DNA of 64,000 nt from the NCBI RefSeq assembly GCF_964340395.1, contig NC_135556.1:22138223-22202222 (forward strand). Reading direction: 5' to 3'. Source of the stretch: Glandiceps talaboti (lineage: Eukaryota; Hemichordata; Enteropneusta; Spengelidae). The notes under the pieces are model-generated. The model saw only the letters and a list, made by a program, of their open reading frames with translations. It made no database searches and had not been told where the DNA came from. Below, piece after piece: positions 27,859-40,752 of the stretch (the first letter of the stretch is position 1; each line of letters begins with the position of its first letter). The position numbers were made by a program, and so were the translations under genes.

Positions 27859-28436
27859 TTGATGTATGCATGAATGTGTGTAGTTACAAACTGTGGGTAG
27901 ATGAGTAGGTGTACAGATAGATGAATATATTGATTAACTGTCATATCCATGCACATATTTGATGGATGTTGAAATGATGAATGAATGAGCAATAACTATG
28001 AAAAGATAAGATTGATAAATAGATGGATAGAGACAAGACAGGCTGACAGGTGAAATAATTGATGTATGGGTGGATGGATAAACAAACAAATTTCTCTAAA
28101 AATTACGCAAGATCACGAACCAATCAATGCAATTTAAATAGATAGTTGAATTATTGATCATTCTATAAATAATTGTACTGTGAATAATAGCTAAATAAAG
28201 ATTAAAGGTCACAAATTTCAAAATATTGAAACAAACAACATTGAGCACAGGTCTGACGTATCATTAATACACAGAGTATTACACAGGTAATGCCCTCAAA
28301 TTGAAACTGACGCATGGACAGATAAATTTGTAGCAGATATGGTGTTATCACAGACATACTTCATTAACTGTCATCTCACACACATTAGACAATGTCATTT
28401 TATCATGTTGTAATGATGTACACAATCTATATAGTC

Positions 28437-29613
28437 AGGTATCACATCAAATTGATAACTGATTATTGCTAATTATCACATCAAATTGATAATTGACTAT
28501 TGCTAATTATCACATCAAATTGATAATTGACTACTGCTAATTATCACGTCAAATTGATAATTGACTATTGCTAATTATCACATCAAATTGATAACTGATT
28601 ATTGCTACTGATCACACCAAATTGATAATTGACCATTGCTAATTATCACATCAAATTGATAATTGACTATTGCTAATTATCACATGAGATTGATAATTGA
28701 CTATTGCTAATTATCACATGAGATTGATAATTGACTATTGCTAATTATCACATCAAATTGATAATTGACTACTGCTAATTATCACATCAAATTGATAATT
28801 GACCATTGCTAATTATCACATCAAATTGATAATTGACTACTGCTAATTATCACATCATATTGATAATTGACTATTGCTAATTATCACATGAGATTGATAA
28901 TTGACTACTGCTAATTATCACATGAGATTGATAATTGACTATTGCTAATTATCACATGAGATTGATAATTGACTATTGCTAATTATCACATCAAATTGAT
29001 AATTGACTATTGCTAATTATCATGAGATTGATAATTGACTATTGCTAATTATCACATCAAATTGATAATTGACTACTGCTAATTCTCACGTCAAATTGAT
29101 AATTGATTATTGCTAATTATCACATGAGATTGATAATTGACTATTGCTAATTATCACATCAAATTGATAATTGACTATTGCTAATTATCATGAGATTGAT
29201 AATTGACTATTGCTAATTATCACATCAAATTGATAATTGACTACTGCTAATTCTCACGTCAAATTGATAATTGATTATTGCTAATTATCACATCAGATTG
29301 ATAATTGACTATTGCTAATTATCACATCAAATTGATAATTGACTACTGCTAATTATCACATCAAATTGATAACTGATTATTGCTACTGATCACACCAAAT
29401 TGATAATTGACTATTGCTAATTATCACATCAAATTGATAATTGACTATTGCTAATTATCACATCAAGTTGATAATTGACTATTGCTAATTATCATATCAA
29501 ATTGATAATTGACTACTGCTAACTATCACATCAAATTGATAATTGACTACTGCTAACTATCACATCAAATTGATGATTGACTATTGCTAATTATCACTTC
29601 TAATTGATTACTG
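28437..29613. repeat. 34-bp satellite array, about 35 units
   Basis: The consensus unit holds TTGATAATTGACTATTGCTA followed by ATTATCACATCAAA. Each unit contains the inverted repeat ATTATCA...TGATAAT, and most differences between units fall in the loop (CATCAAAT, CATGAGAT, CGTCAAAT). Two 32-bp units that lack CA lie 168 bp apart inside an otherwise matching block, so a five-unit higher-order duplication occurred. A second shared variant (TGCTACTGATCACACCAA) recurs about 778 bp apart. There are no unique spacers, so it is not a CRISPR array. Confidence 0.97.
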
Positions 29614-30227
29614 ACTTGCTAATTATCTGAAAACCTTGATAAACTGCATTTTGTATACATATTAAACTGTGTTAATATTATATCACGTTCACTACTGAGT
29701 ATTGCAGTTCCAGTAATTTGCCAAAGTTATTTTCTGGCTTCAAAAAGCAAAAGGTCATACTTTAATTCTAAAAAAGTTGAGCCATTTATTTAAAAAATGT
29801 GATATAAATTTCAAATTTCAAATTGAATTACCTTGCACATGTTATTATCTGGCACATGCCATTTCCTGCAATTCCCCTGTCTTTCCTAACCTTTCGGCAT
29901 TTAAAATATCAAACAATTGATCTTCTACTATCTGACAAACGTTACAATTTCAATTGAAACAATAAATTATTCTCATTCAGAATAGAATTAGCATTACCAA
30001 TGATGTAGAGTGAAGGATAATTGGTTTTGATGTGGTGTTACAATGCCGGTTACAATAATACCACCTATCAATGGTAATGTAAGACACAATATGCTGGCAT
30101 TTAGATAACCCCAAATCATTGTATATTCAATGAAAGGAATAACAGTATATGTCTGTCTGTCTGTCTCTCGTTTTTCTTAGATGTATATACATATATATAA
30201 ACTCAGTATATGTAAAATGTATGTAGA

Positions 30228-30230
<3 letters not shown>

Positions 30231-30298
<68 letters not shown>
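30231..30298. repeat. (AT)34 microsatellite flanking the ribozyme
   Basis: Uninterrupted AT dinucleotides. The tract ends at the unique 88-bp segment that carries the hammerhead motif and matches the longer AT tract on the other side. Long AT tracts can extrude cruciforms and are unstable in length. Confidence 0.98.
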
Positions 30299-30302
<4 letters not shown>

Positions 30303-30315
30303 AGGGTAGAAGAGA

Positions 30316-30569
<254 letters not shown>

Positions 30570-30813
30570 TATATATACATTATACATACACATATACACA
30601 TATATATACATTATACATACATGGGTGTGTGAGAGTTAACAATGAATTTTCCGCAACTGTCATCATCAAATGCTGGAATCAGCTTTTAGTAGCCTGATGA
30701 TCATTATAACATGAAAGTCATAGTCGCCACTCCTTATTACCTCTCACTTCATCTATGTAGCTCTATATATTGCATTGACCACTGTCCTCCCAAATGAGAT
30801 GCTTTGAGATGTA

Positions 30814-30814
<1 letters not shown>

Positions 30815-30874
<60 letters not shown>

Positions 30875-30915
30875 TGTTGTGTGTTGATATGTACATACAC
30901 ACACACATACACACA
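30815..30915. repeat. (GT)28 tract with nearby CA repeats
   Basis: GT run 30815-30870, then a short spacer and TACACACACACA to 30915, forming a loose inverted pair. Confidence 0.95.
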
Positions 30916-31492
30916 CTTATACGAGGCCTACTTGGAGATTTGAAGGACTAGTGCTGCTACGCTGTTTGCTATCCTAACTGACATTTTGATTTTGAATTTT
31001 GTTGTCCTTGATTTTGAATTTCGTTGTCCTTTCCTCGTCTACGATGACAGCTGTTTTCCACTGGTCAAGAAGGCCCGCCCTGCCACACATATAACTTGAT
31101 ATGTGCAAAATATTAGCGTCCATGTGAATAGAAGATGACACACACAATTAGAGTGAGGTCGCATTTCCATGACTGACACCTTCTTGTGGATTCAACATGT
31201 GAGCTGATGGCATGATTTAAATATGTCTTATTATGCATTCGACCAATAACAGTCTATACAGGAATGCCATTCAAGACAAGTGGAACACAGCTATCATGTG
31301 AAGGATAATGAAATTCAAAATAAAAAATGTTAGTTAAGACAGAAAATTGTGTGGTAGCGCTATTCCTCATTTAGGCTAACTTATATGCACATGTATCTTG
31401 CATTTCCATATGTATATGTATGTCCATATAAAGTCACTGCACTGCCACATGACAGTACTATCACTATTAAAGCCAAAAACTTTTTCTTAGCA

Positions 31493-32239
31493 GGAAGACT
31501 GACTATAACATGTATAGACTAGAGAATGGACATCAAAGTGTTGGGAATAGAGGGAAGACTGACCATACCATGTATGGACCACAGAATGGACATCAAAGTA
31601 TTACTATCAGGCATAGAGGGAAGACTGACTATAACATGTATGGACTAGAGAATGGACATCAAAGTGTTAGGCATAGAGGGGAGACTGACTATGACATGTA
31701 TGGACTAGAGAATGGACATCAAAGTGTTAGGCATAGATGGAAGACTGACCATAACATGTATGGACCACAGAATGGACATCAAAGTGTTAGGCATAGAGGG
31801 GAGACTGACTATAACATGTATGGACCACAGAATGGACATCAAAGTGTTAGGCATAGAGGGAAGACTGACTATAACATGTATGGACCACAGAATGGACATC
31901 AAAGTGTTAGGCATAGATGGAAGACTGACTATAACATGTATGGACCACAGAATGGACATCAAAGTGTTAGGCATAGAGGGGAGACTGACTATAATATGTA
32001 TGGACCACAGAATGGACATCAAAGTGTTAGGCATAGAGGGAAGACTGACCATAACATGTATGGACCACAGAATGGACATCAAAGTGTTGGGAATAGAGGA
32101 CTGACCATACCATGTATGGACCACAGAATGGACATCAAAGTGTTGGGAATAGAGGACTGACCATACCATGTATGGACCACAGAATGGACATCAAAGTGTT
32201 AGGCATAGAAGGAAGACTGACCATAACATGTATGGACAT
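31493..32239. repeat. 60-bp tandem array, 12 units, open in three frames
   Basis: The unit carries AGAATGGACATCAAAGTGTT and AGACTGACTATAACATGTAT. Most units are exactly 60 bp, so frames persist. A plus frame (31510-32160) repeats 20 residues beginning MYGPQNGHQSV, a second plus frame repeats MDIKVLGIEGRL, and the minus frame is open too. One unit is 66 bp, and two near the right end are 56 bp and break the frame. A good splice acceptor (TTTTTCTTAGCAG) abuts the left edge. Three open frames in a repeat argue for a non-coding minisatellite, but a repetitive exon is possible. Confidence 0.95.
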
Positions 32240-32789
32240 CAACAAGGAATACCACATGTTCAGCTACATGTTCCTACTTGATACCATATTTACCAACCAA
32301 TGAAAGATACTGACATCATATTGACAAAGGTCTACTGAACAATGACCATGTTTACCAGAAAGATTGGACAAGTGAATAGCCTATAAGTTAGTGCATAGTC
32401 CCTGTTCTATGGTTTGTGTGAGCTCACCTAACACCAAGTACTAGCCCACAACTTAAGTACAAAATCTGCTAGTTGCTAAAACATATACGATTGCCAATTA
32501 TCTTATTTTAGTATTAATATTGCTTTCAAATTGCTCATTAAACGTGTATATGACCTACCCTTTTTAAGATTGTAAATATGTAAAGTGTTAAATTAATATT
32601 TATCACAACTGATGTACTCTAGTGTAAGTATTACATGGTGTAATGTATCATTACTATATTTAGATAGGGTGGGAAATGTTATATTGTTTAGATCAGATTC
32701 TTTTGCTTGATTCCTGTGAATTACTTGTAGTTTGGGGAGGGTGGGATTTTGGTTGTGGTGGAAGGATCGAGGTGATCATTATGTTATCA

Positions 32790-32832
32790 CAGGAAGGGGC
32801 GGGGAGGGGGAGGGGGGATGGGGGATGGGGCA
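32790..32832 (+). repeat. G-rich tract with quadruplex potential
   Basis: At least six runs of four or more G separated by one or two bases (GGGGCGGGGAGGGGGAGG and on). Strong four-run quadruplex pattern on the plus strand. Confidence 0.8.
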
Positions 32833-33211
32833 TATATTTTTCTTGCTATATTTGCTTCTTTATGATGTCCTTGAATATAAACTCCACTGGACTTAATCAC
32901 TAGATCTGGTTAAAACTACAACAACATCAATAATATGCCAAAGAGGAAAGGGCAATGAACCTAAACCTAACAAATTAAGTGCTTTTTGAGACAAACAGGA
33001 AAGGGCAGTTTCAAGCTAGGTGTGGACAATCAATGCTTTGAACAATGTGTGAGTGAATTCATGCATTTTTAGTTGGTGCAAACAGCTGAGACAAACAAGT
33101 TATTTATATACTCTGGGTAAAGGAACACTAATTACCAAGCAGGCATTTCACTTGTTTGTTTGAGAGAAATTAAGCTACCTGTGAAAATTAAAAAACACAT
33201 CATGTGCTACA

Positions 33212-33335
<124 letters not shown>

Positions 33336-33353
33336 GTACTTCTTGTTGTTTTT

Positions 33354-33448
33354 GTTTCCATGGTAAATGTAGCTACTACTAATTCTTATTTTGGTTTCCA
33401 TGGTAACTAACTACTACTACCTCTGCTTGTTTTGGTTTCCATGGTAAC
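33354..33448. repeat. Three tandem X-box-bearing units of about 40 bp
   Basis: TTTGGTTTCCATGGTAA recurs at 33354, 33394 and 33435, separated by ACT-rich spacers. Each holds a palindromic RFX-type X-box (GTTTCCATGGTAAC; the first ends AAA). They follow the (ACT)n tract directly. Confidence 0.85.
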
Positions 33449-33984
33449 TGTTAACATGTTTGTTTCACAAATCAGTGTTTTACTACTCTGACTTCATTAA
33501 AATCACATTAGTAGTATAATTTATTTTTCATACCTTAACACTATCATCCATAACTTATTTACATTCATTTCTGTTTACCTTACTCTCACAACAATATTAA
33601 ATCACTACCTCATAATCTAGCATTTCATTTATATATGTTGAATTTTTTTGGTCAACGATAAAATGCCAACACTGGATTAATTCCCAGGAAATAATCTGCT
33701 CTTTGTGTGTGTGGGAGGACCAATATGATTAAAATCTGATGGAAGAATCAGCTTTTTTGAAACCGTTCAATTGAAAACATCATCATCAAATATATATCAT
33801 ATAGTGTATAGAGGATATATACATAAATAAATGAAATCTCACTAACTCTTTATATCAAATCTAATCTGATTTGTTGGAGGGTACATTTACTATGTGAATA
33901 GTTTACAGACAGAAATACGACAGGATACCTCAAAGAATTATGTTAATTTGACAAATCAGACATGAACCTCAAAGAGGAAGTCAA

Positions 33985-34205
33985 CAGGACCACAGCAGTG
34001 AACTAAATATAATTTAGGGAAACCAACATGGCCACAGCAGTGAACTAATTGTGAAGCCAGCTTGGCCGCGGAAGTGAACTGAATGATGAAGTCAATGTGA
34101 CCACACCAGTGAACTAAATATTTAGGGAAGACAACATGACCACAGCAGTTTAATATATGTGAAGCCAACATGACCACAGAAGCCATACACAGTGAACTAT
34201 ATAAC
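33985..34205. repeat. Diverged 35-40-bp tandem array, six units
   Basis: Units share TGACCACAGCAGTGAACTA followed by AATATTTAGGGAAGCCAACA or shorter forms. The open minus frame across it is a by-product of the repeat. Confidence 0.88.
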
Positions 34206-34916
34206 ATGTGTACTACATGTCAACTGACCCGAGGGCCTACTTTTATAACTGTATTTGAATGCCACCTGTACTACATAAAGTTGTAAACAGTTCAAATCTT
34301 GATATCATAAAATCATCAGATGAACAATTTACTACAGTTGATATTATAGCTATAAATACTGATGACAATTCCCCTCTAGGACCCAGAAAAACTTCCGTCA
34401 TCACTTCATCTTATATCATCTTGACATCTGTAGAATTCCCTACAAGTATAACAGCGATTGTACAATGTCTTAATTATGAACTTTTTATTTTTCATAAATT
34501 CTATTTTCTATGTCTTCTTTGGTGAACATATTCATTATTTACTTTATGATGCCATTACTATGGCATTTTTTGATCGACATTTTTTTTTTCAATTTTCATA
34601 AAATCAAAATGTTTCATTTATCATGCTATCATCACACACAATCACAAATCTTGTACATGCCATCTTTTCCTTTTTTTTTGGTTTCCTACATTTATTTTCT
34701 TTCACTCTGTTACCAACATGATTATTTTCATAACTTTTTGTACCCTTCCCTTTATTTAATGAATATCATCAAGGCATCATCACAAAAAGAGCTGTGGTAT
34801 TAGTAGGTTTTACAACTCAACATTTGCACACCTTGTTATATATCATTTGTTTATAATGGTAACTAGGTTGGACAAGTGACATAAACACTGAATGGGTAAA
34901 GACACAAATACAACAA

Positions 34917-35633
34917 TAACTAGTCAGTTTTTGAACTAATTTATTTTAACTGGTCAGTTTTTATACTAATTTATTTCAACTGGTTGTTTTTTATACTAAT
35001 TTATTTCAACTGGTTGTTTTTTATATTAATTTATTTCAACTGGTTGGTTTTTATACTAATTTATTTCAACTGGTTGTTTTTTTATACTAATTTATTTCAA
35101 CTGGTTGGTTTTTATACTAATTTATTTCAACTGGTTGTTTTTTTATACTAATTTATTTCAACTGGTTGTTTTTTATACTAATTTATTTCAACTGGTCAGT
35201 TTTTTTATACTAATTTATTTCAACTGGTTGTTTTTTTATACTAATTTATTTCAACTGGTTAGTTTTCATACTAATTTATTTCAACTGGTTGTTTTTTTAT
35301 ACTAATTTATTTCAACTGGTTGTTTTTTTTATACTAATTTATTTCAACTGGTTGTTTTTTATACTAATTTATTTCAACTGGTTGTTTTTTTATACTAATT
35401 TATTTCAACTGGTTAGTTTTCATACTAATTTATTTCAACTGGTTGTTTTTTTATACTAATTTATTTTAACTGGTTGTTTTTTATACTAATTTATTTCAAC
35501 TGGTTGTTTTTTTATACTAATTTATTTCAACTGGTTGTTTTTTTATACTAATTTATTTCAACTGGTTGTTTTTTTATACTAATTTATTTCAACTGGTTGT
35601 TTTTTTATACTAATTTATTTCAACTGGTCAGTA
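34917..35633. repeat. 31-34-bp tandem array, about 23 units
   Basis: The unit is ATACTAATTTATTTCAACTG followed by GTTG and a run of five to eight T. Almost all length variation is in the T-run, as expected of slippage inside a minisatellite. Variants CAGT and TAGT replace GTTG in a few units. Confidence 0.97.
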
Positions 35634-36422
35634 GAAAAAACACACATATGCAAACAACTACAAATCTTCATTATGTAATTATAGGATATGATTTGTACTT
35701 CTATGAACTTTGACTTCATATGTGTTCCAGTCTGTATTTCTCATTCCATCTTAACATATACCAGTGTGTTGTTGTGTGAAACCATACATATTATTGACTG
35801 TTTGTCATTAGTTTCGCTGTCTTGGAAGTTTCTGACCAAGCAATGTTTTCAGGGGTAGGAAAAATCTAACATGATCTGAATCCTGACTTTGAGTTTGTTC
35901 CAGAGTTCCTCATAACTATGATAGAAGGGGTATAGAAATCTATGCCAATTTTACAAGATCTGCCACCTCTGTTACCGGGGTAACCCAAACCTATGCAAAA
36001 ACACTGTGAAGCCATACTTCACTGTGAAAGCTGGTTTGACATACAGACAAGTCTTTTAAAATAAATGGGTTGCACTCGTATGTACATGTACATGTAGGTA
36101 TGTACTAAACAAGTAGACAGAAGTCTCCTGGTTGCAAGTCTATTGAGACCCGGAATCAGATGGTGTGAAGGAGTGACTGAATCTAACTGACAAGTCTATA
36201 ATCTGTTCATTAATATTTTAAACTGGCTGAGTATTTTCAGAACCAGTCAAGTGAACATGACATAAGTGGACAGCCTGGCAATCTATTTTGTACCTATATG
36301 CAGACGAAAGCGTTGTCATACTGTGTCTTCATCGGCTTGTGGTTGCTGTTTTCCCGTGTGTACGTCATTTATTTCTAGTACAGTCACAGTAGACTACATG
36401 TACTATAGTTTTCAGTTTTCAG

Positions 36423-36463
36423 AGGAAAGGCTAAAGAGTTTTAACACCCTCACAAAAGCCTTG
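36423..36463 (+). CDS. Candidate plus-strand exon, 41 bases
   Basis: A tandem acceptor (TTTTCAGTTTTCAG) precedes two bases plus 13 codons reading ERLKSFNTLTKAL, then donor TTG|GTGAGTG. The peptide has helix-like composition. About 170 bases upstream another acceptor at 36252 opens a frame of about 40 codons that ends in a hydrophobic stretch and a stop at 36375. The two pieces do not join simply. Neither is recognised. Confidence 0.2.
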
Positions 36464-37152
36464 GTGAGTGAAACACAATGGGGCAATTGAATAGAGACTG
36501 GCTAAAAGCTGGCACAGGAAAAATGGCTCCACAATGCAGCCAGCGATGTGATTTGCATGTGAAATGAAGCGAGTTGTGTGACACAGGTCTGCATTTAGAC
36601 AGCCTGAAAACCCTACCCCCTCTTGATAACAGATTGCTTTACACTGAACCAAAGGAAAGTAAAGAAAGCATGGACATCACACCTATTGTACACAGCAATG
36701 CTCAAGTTCTTTCAAAATGAAAGGAAACCCAGTAAGGCGGTACATGACAACAGAAACTACACCGTTCACCACAATTGCGGGTGAAAAAAAAAAGGCCTTT
36801 ATTAGTGCAGTGCTGTATTCCATAATGTAGTAATGAAAGAAATAGTGCTTCAGTAATGTATTTAGTGTAATAGCCACTCTTTCTACTCGCTGTGTTATGT
36901 TGGCTTCCACTGTCTGTGGTCATTCACCATCATTGATACAATCAATAATAGAGCTGGCTGACTGGGAAACCCCTTCCTTTGTTATCCTCTTTCCATAGGC
37001 CTTTATGACTATTATCTTCAATGGTCACATAAATAACATAATAAAAAAAACACACACTGAACCACATGCACATAACTGTTGGCAGTACTCCTTAAACATA
37101 CAAGTTTCCTCAATTTGATATATTGGGTATATAAATATTTAGAGCACATACA

Positions 37153-37155
<3 letters not shown>

Positions 37156-37229
<74 letters not shown>
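37156..37229. repeat. (GT)37 microsatellite
   Basis: Uninterrupted GT run. A CA tract lies about 150 bp to the right in inverse orientation. Confidence 0.98.
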
Positions 37230-37231
<2 letters not shown>

Positions 37232-37375
37232 AAATCATTAGTAAATTATTGAATAAATTGAAACCATTTGTGTCAGCAGGGTATTACATCAAATTTGCGA
37301 TGACTTACTTACTACACAATCATGTGTTAACACATGAGTGAATAAAATAGATTACTGAAATAGTGGTCTGCCTCA

Positions 37376-37429
37376 CACATGTACACACATACACACAGAC
37401 ATATACTTACACGCACGCACACACACACG

Positions 37430-37482
<53 letters not shown>
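37376..37482. repeat. (CA)n with GCAC interruptions
   Basis: ACACAC with CGCACGCAC blocks on the left, pure over the last 50 bases. Complementary to the GT run at 37156-37229, so long hairpins could form. Confidence 0.97.
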
Positions 37483-37484
<2 letters not shown>

Positions 37485-37940
37485 TAAACGCAGACAGCTA
37501 GCTATTAACTACAGTGTTTGCATAACCACAACACACAGGACTATGCTAAGAATTCATAGCAAATATTTGAGTAACCATAGTAGGACAGTGCATACAGATA
37601 ACTTTAGTAGAGATATCCAAAACTGAAACTCTACTATATAAATGCAATGGTGTTATCAGTGGTGACCTCAAGGCCATCCCTTCTGTGTATGGATAGGCAT
37701 ACAGATAAACACCCTACCAGACCACTGCACTCCACACATTAACACCTCAGATCATACAATTTTTCTTCTTCTAAAAATGATCAGCCGTGTTTACAATTAC
37801 ATCACTGTTGTACATTTAAATACAAGTGAATTAATTGCATGCTGTGATCAGTCTGTTCAAGTGATTCGGTTTCCAAGATCATGTGAAATATTAGTCACCG
37901 TACATAATATGTAAAGATATAACACATCACATTACCTTAC

Positions 37941-37988
37941 TGTCTGGAGAGGGTTCTTGTTTGCCAAGTGACGTCCTTCAGGAGCCTC
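37941..37988 (-). CDS. Candidate internal exon, 48 bases
   Basis: Minus-strand acceptor CTTTAACTCAG is followed by 16 codons in phase 0 reading EAPEGRHLANKNPLQT, then donor GTAAGG. A slightly longer alternative uses AAG|GTAATG and adds five bases. The GC content of about half stands out from the AT-rich flanks, and the codons look like coding DNA. It follows the 40528-40567 exon in frame across about 2.5 kb. No downstream exon that clearly continues it was found; the rest may lie outside the window. Confidence 0.45.
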
Positions 37989-37999
37989 CTGAGTTAAAG

Positions 38000-40520
38000 A
38001 AAGAAGACATACAAATGTTAGGTTATAGTACGGTAGTAATAATGGCCCTGACAGTGACATCAAGTAGAATGATAACAGAGCGTAGCAATTCTCTAGTCAA
38101 CTAATTTGTCAGTGTTGAATGGCTACGACACTTACCAGCATCATTGTAATGCTACATGTGTTCCTTTAGCTTGATCGTTCATCAACACAGTTAGTAATGT
38201 TGCCAATGTTTAGGCAGACAAACTGTTACAACTAGTTAATTCCGATTTTTTGTTCCAATGTTGTTTTATGCATAACAAAGCTTTATTGAGGGATCGGATT
38301 ACCCTACAATGCAAATCAATGCATTCTGATTTGTCAACCAATTGAAGAGAACCTCGACCGGAACATTCCACCCCATGCAAACTATGTGGGGGTGGGCAGC
38401 ACAAGTCCATCCCTAGTAATAGTAATATTCATTTGCCAAAAAACACCACTCAAATAAAGGTAAATTTGTGAGAGAGAAAATTGAACTGCAGAAGCTGAAT
38501 TTTTCTGGCACATTATTGATGTCTTTTCGGGGTGATGTTGCTGTACTACTAAGTTGTACAAGATGTACAATATAAAGTACAGCTCGTTTAAAATGTTTAA
38601 TGGAGGTCTGATTCTTGTAGGGTCCATAAACAAGCTATAGAATTTCTGGAGTAATTGGCCTGTGGTGCCCTCTTGGATTGAACTGACATCAAGCTGTTCA
38701 GTAAGAAATGTAATACTTTACTTTGTAGCATTAATGTGTCTCAGATAGCCAGAATGGCTTACCTAAAAATACCTTTCTCTAAATCATTGGCAATATAGTG
38801 GTCAATAAACACATTTACTATATCCGTGATAAAACTTTTTACACTCCTAAAGTGGTTTTTAGGACTATCCTGGAGGTGAAAAAAAAGTGTCTTCCGAATG
38901 TGCAGAAAGTTGAAAAAATGTCTTTGCAAATTTAGTGGGGGGCAGATGTTTTTCCAATGTCATATGTGTATTCTTACGTGGATGTTTCATTTGCTTTTCT
39001 GCAAAATAATACTTCCATACAAAAGATTTTAAAAAACAGTTCTTTCCAGAATTTTAATTCAACTAAGTTGAAATCATCATTTAATGGCACACTTTCCCTA
39101 AAACCCTCTATTCTTTTCTCTAGGGGAAGGGATGAAATTTTGTATTTCTATTACCAACACTTTGTAAAACATTAATAAACTGTGCACAGTCCATACAGGA
39201 AATTCAGTCTATTAGCTTAGGTGAACAATTTCAACTTTGCCACTTGGCATGTAAACTGATGACACTACACACATAGCTTCCTGTTATAATCTAAACATCA
39301 TATCCATAAATCAATTCATCTATTTTTACCAAAACATTGATATCACCCAAGTAAATCAATACAACATATCTTTCTCTACTATAATACAATGTAACCATCT
39401 AAATAAATTATTCACATATCTGTTCAACCAAAGTTTATTTTTATTATTTTTTTTTACCAAAAGTACCTGCACATTTATGACCTTCTGACCTCTTGAGTTC
39501 CATAGTTTAGGGTAGTTTCAAACAATGGTAATATTGAGGCGGGTGTATGCATTTTAAGCTGGTGTTTTAGGACCATCATTTTTGGCAAAAAAAAAACTAC
39601 ATTCGAGTTTTAGTCAATCCTGTGGATTTGTTTAACAAGTACAACTGAACTGTATAACAGTCAATAATGCAAGTCATTATTACAGAAATTATGTTTGTAA
39701 TTTGCATAATGATATATTGACATTATATAAACAATAACAATAATTGTGTAACAATTGTTAACAACCTTTTTAATTGACACTACCATTTTAATGACAGCTA
39801 TAATAACGCTAGATCATAACTTATATTGATTTTTATACAATGTATTAATAACATAACGACAATACCACCAGGACATTTCTACATGGGGAGGAGGTGAGAG
39901 TATTTCTTTGTTATACTCTGTTACTGAATAACACACATTCAAACTAGAAATCAATGTGAATTAGTAAACTAAGGCTAATATTTCAATAAATATATGAATG
40001 AATGAATGAATGAATAAATGAATGAATGAATGAATTAATGAATTAACGAATAAGAGTATTATTAAATAAGAGAGCAAATGACACTAAAATGAACGACTGA
40101 CTGACTACATATGAACAAAGTGACTCCATAAAAAAACAACAACACATGAATGAATAAGAACAAATGAAAACATATGTTACCAAGAGGATTGAACACATGA
40201 CAAATGTATGAACAAACGTGTGCCAATAAATTGACAATCGTCAAACAGCAGTGTCTTATCACCCTCAGCCTTTATATTATCCAATGATTAACAAAGTGGT
40301 TACTTTGGTCTACATAAGTATGGTATGAGTACTGAGCTCCACAGGTTTTTTGGGGGGCTTCTTAATGGTATCCAGGCATTGTTTGGTTGAAAACTGTCAA
40401 CACAGACCATAAGGTTACAGGCAGTATTATTATATTGTCAATGGTTTATGTGATTTATTACTAGAGTTAGTATCAACAAAGGTGCTATCACCAAAAGAGA
40501 TAAACTAACTATCTTGTCAC
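38000..40520. other. Putative intron between candidate exons
   Basis: Lies between the 48- and 40-base minus-strand exons. A 66-codon minus frame at 38210-38410 has no usable splice borders. Contains the AATG tract. Confidence 0.35.
39994..40046. repeat. (AATG)n tetranucleotide tract
   Basis: ATGAATGAATGA with a few AATA and AATT variants. Confidence 0.93.
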
Positions 40521-40527
40521 TTCTTAC

Positions 40528-40567
40528 CTGCTCATCTTCACTGTCACCAGCTGTAGCAGTATTCATT
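40528..40567 (-). CDS. Candidate internal exon, 40 bases, acidic
   Basis: On the minus strand a pyrimidine/T-rich acceptor ending TTGCAG precedes 40 bases, and the exon ends CAG followed by donor GTAAGAAG, a near-perfect pair. Reading one base to finish the previous codon and then 13 codons gives MNTATAGDSEDEQ. The phase fits the end of the 52741-52796 exon and leaves phase 0, as the 48-base exon at 37941-37988 needs. The composition (GCT, GGT, GAC, GAG) is richer in G and C than the surrounding intron. The family is not recognised. Confidence 0.45.
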
Positions 40568-40724
40568 CTGCAATGACAAAAAAAGAAAAAATATATGAAC
40601 ATTTGAAAAAAAATGTACAAACCATGTTTTTCCTCTAATTTGAAGAATCATCGCACAAAAGGACAGCCAAGAATATTACATTTGTATACATTTATTTAAC
40701 CAATTTTCTTTTTTATTATTTTTC

Positions 40725-40752
40725 GGGGGTGTGGGGGGGGGGTGTGTGTGTG
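40725..40752. repeat. G-rich/GT tract
   Basis: GGGGGTGTGGGGGGGGGG followed by TGTGTGTG. Confidence 0.93.

Noticed and set aside
28437-29613. CRISPR-like regular array
   Set aside because: Units are contiguous with no unique spacers, and the context is eukaryotic.
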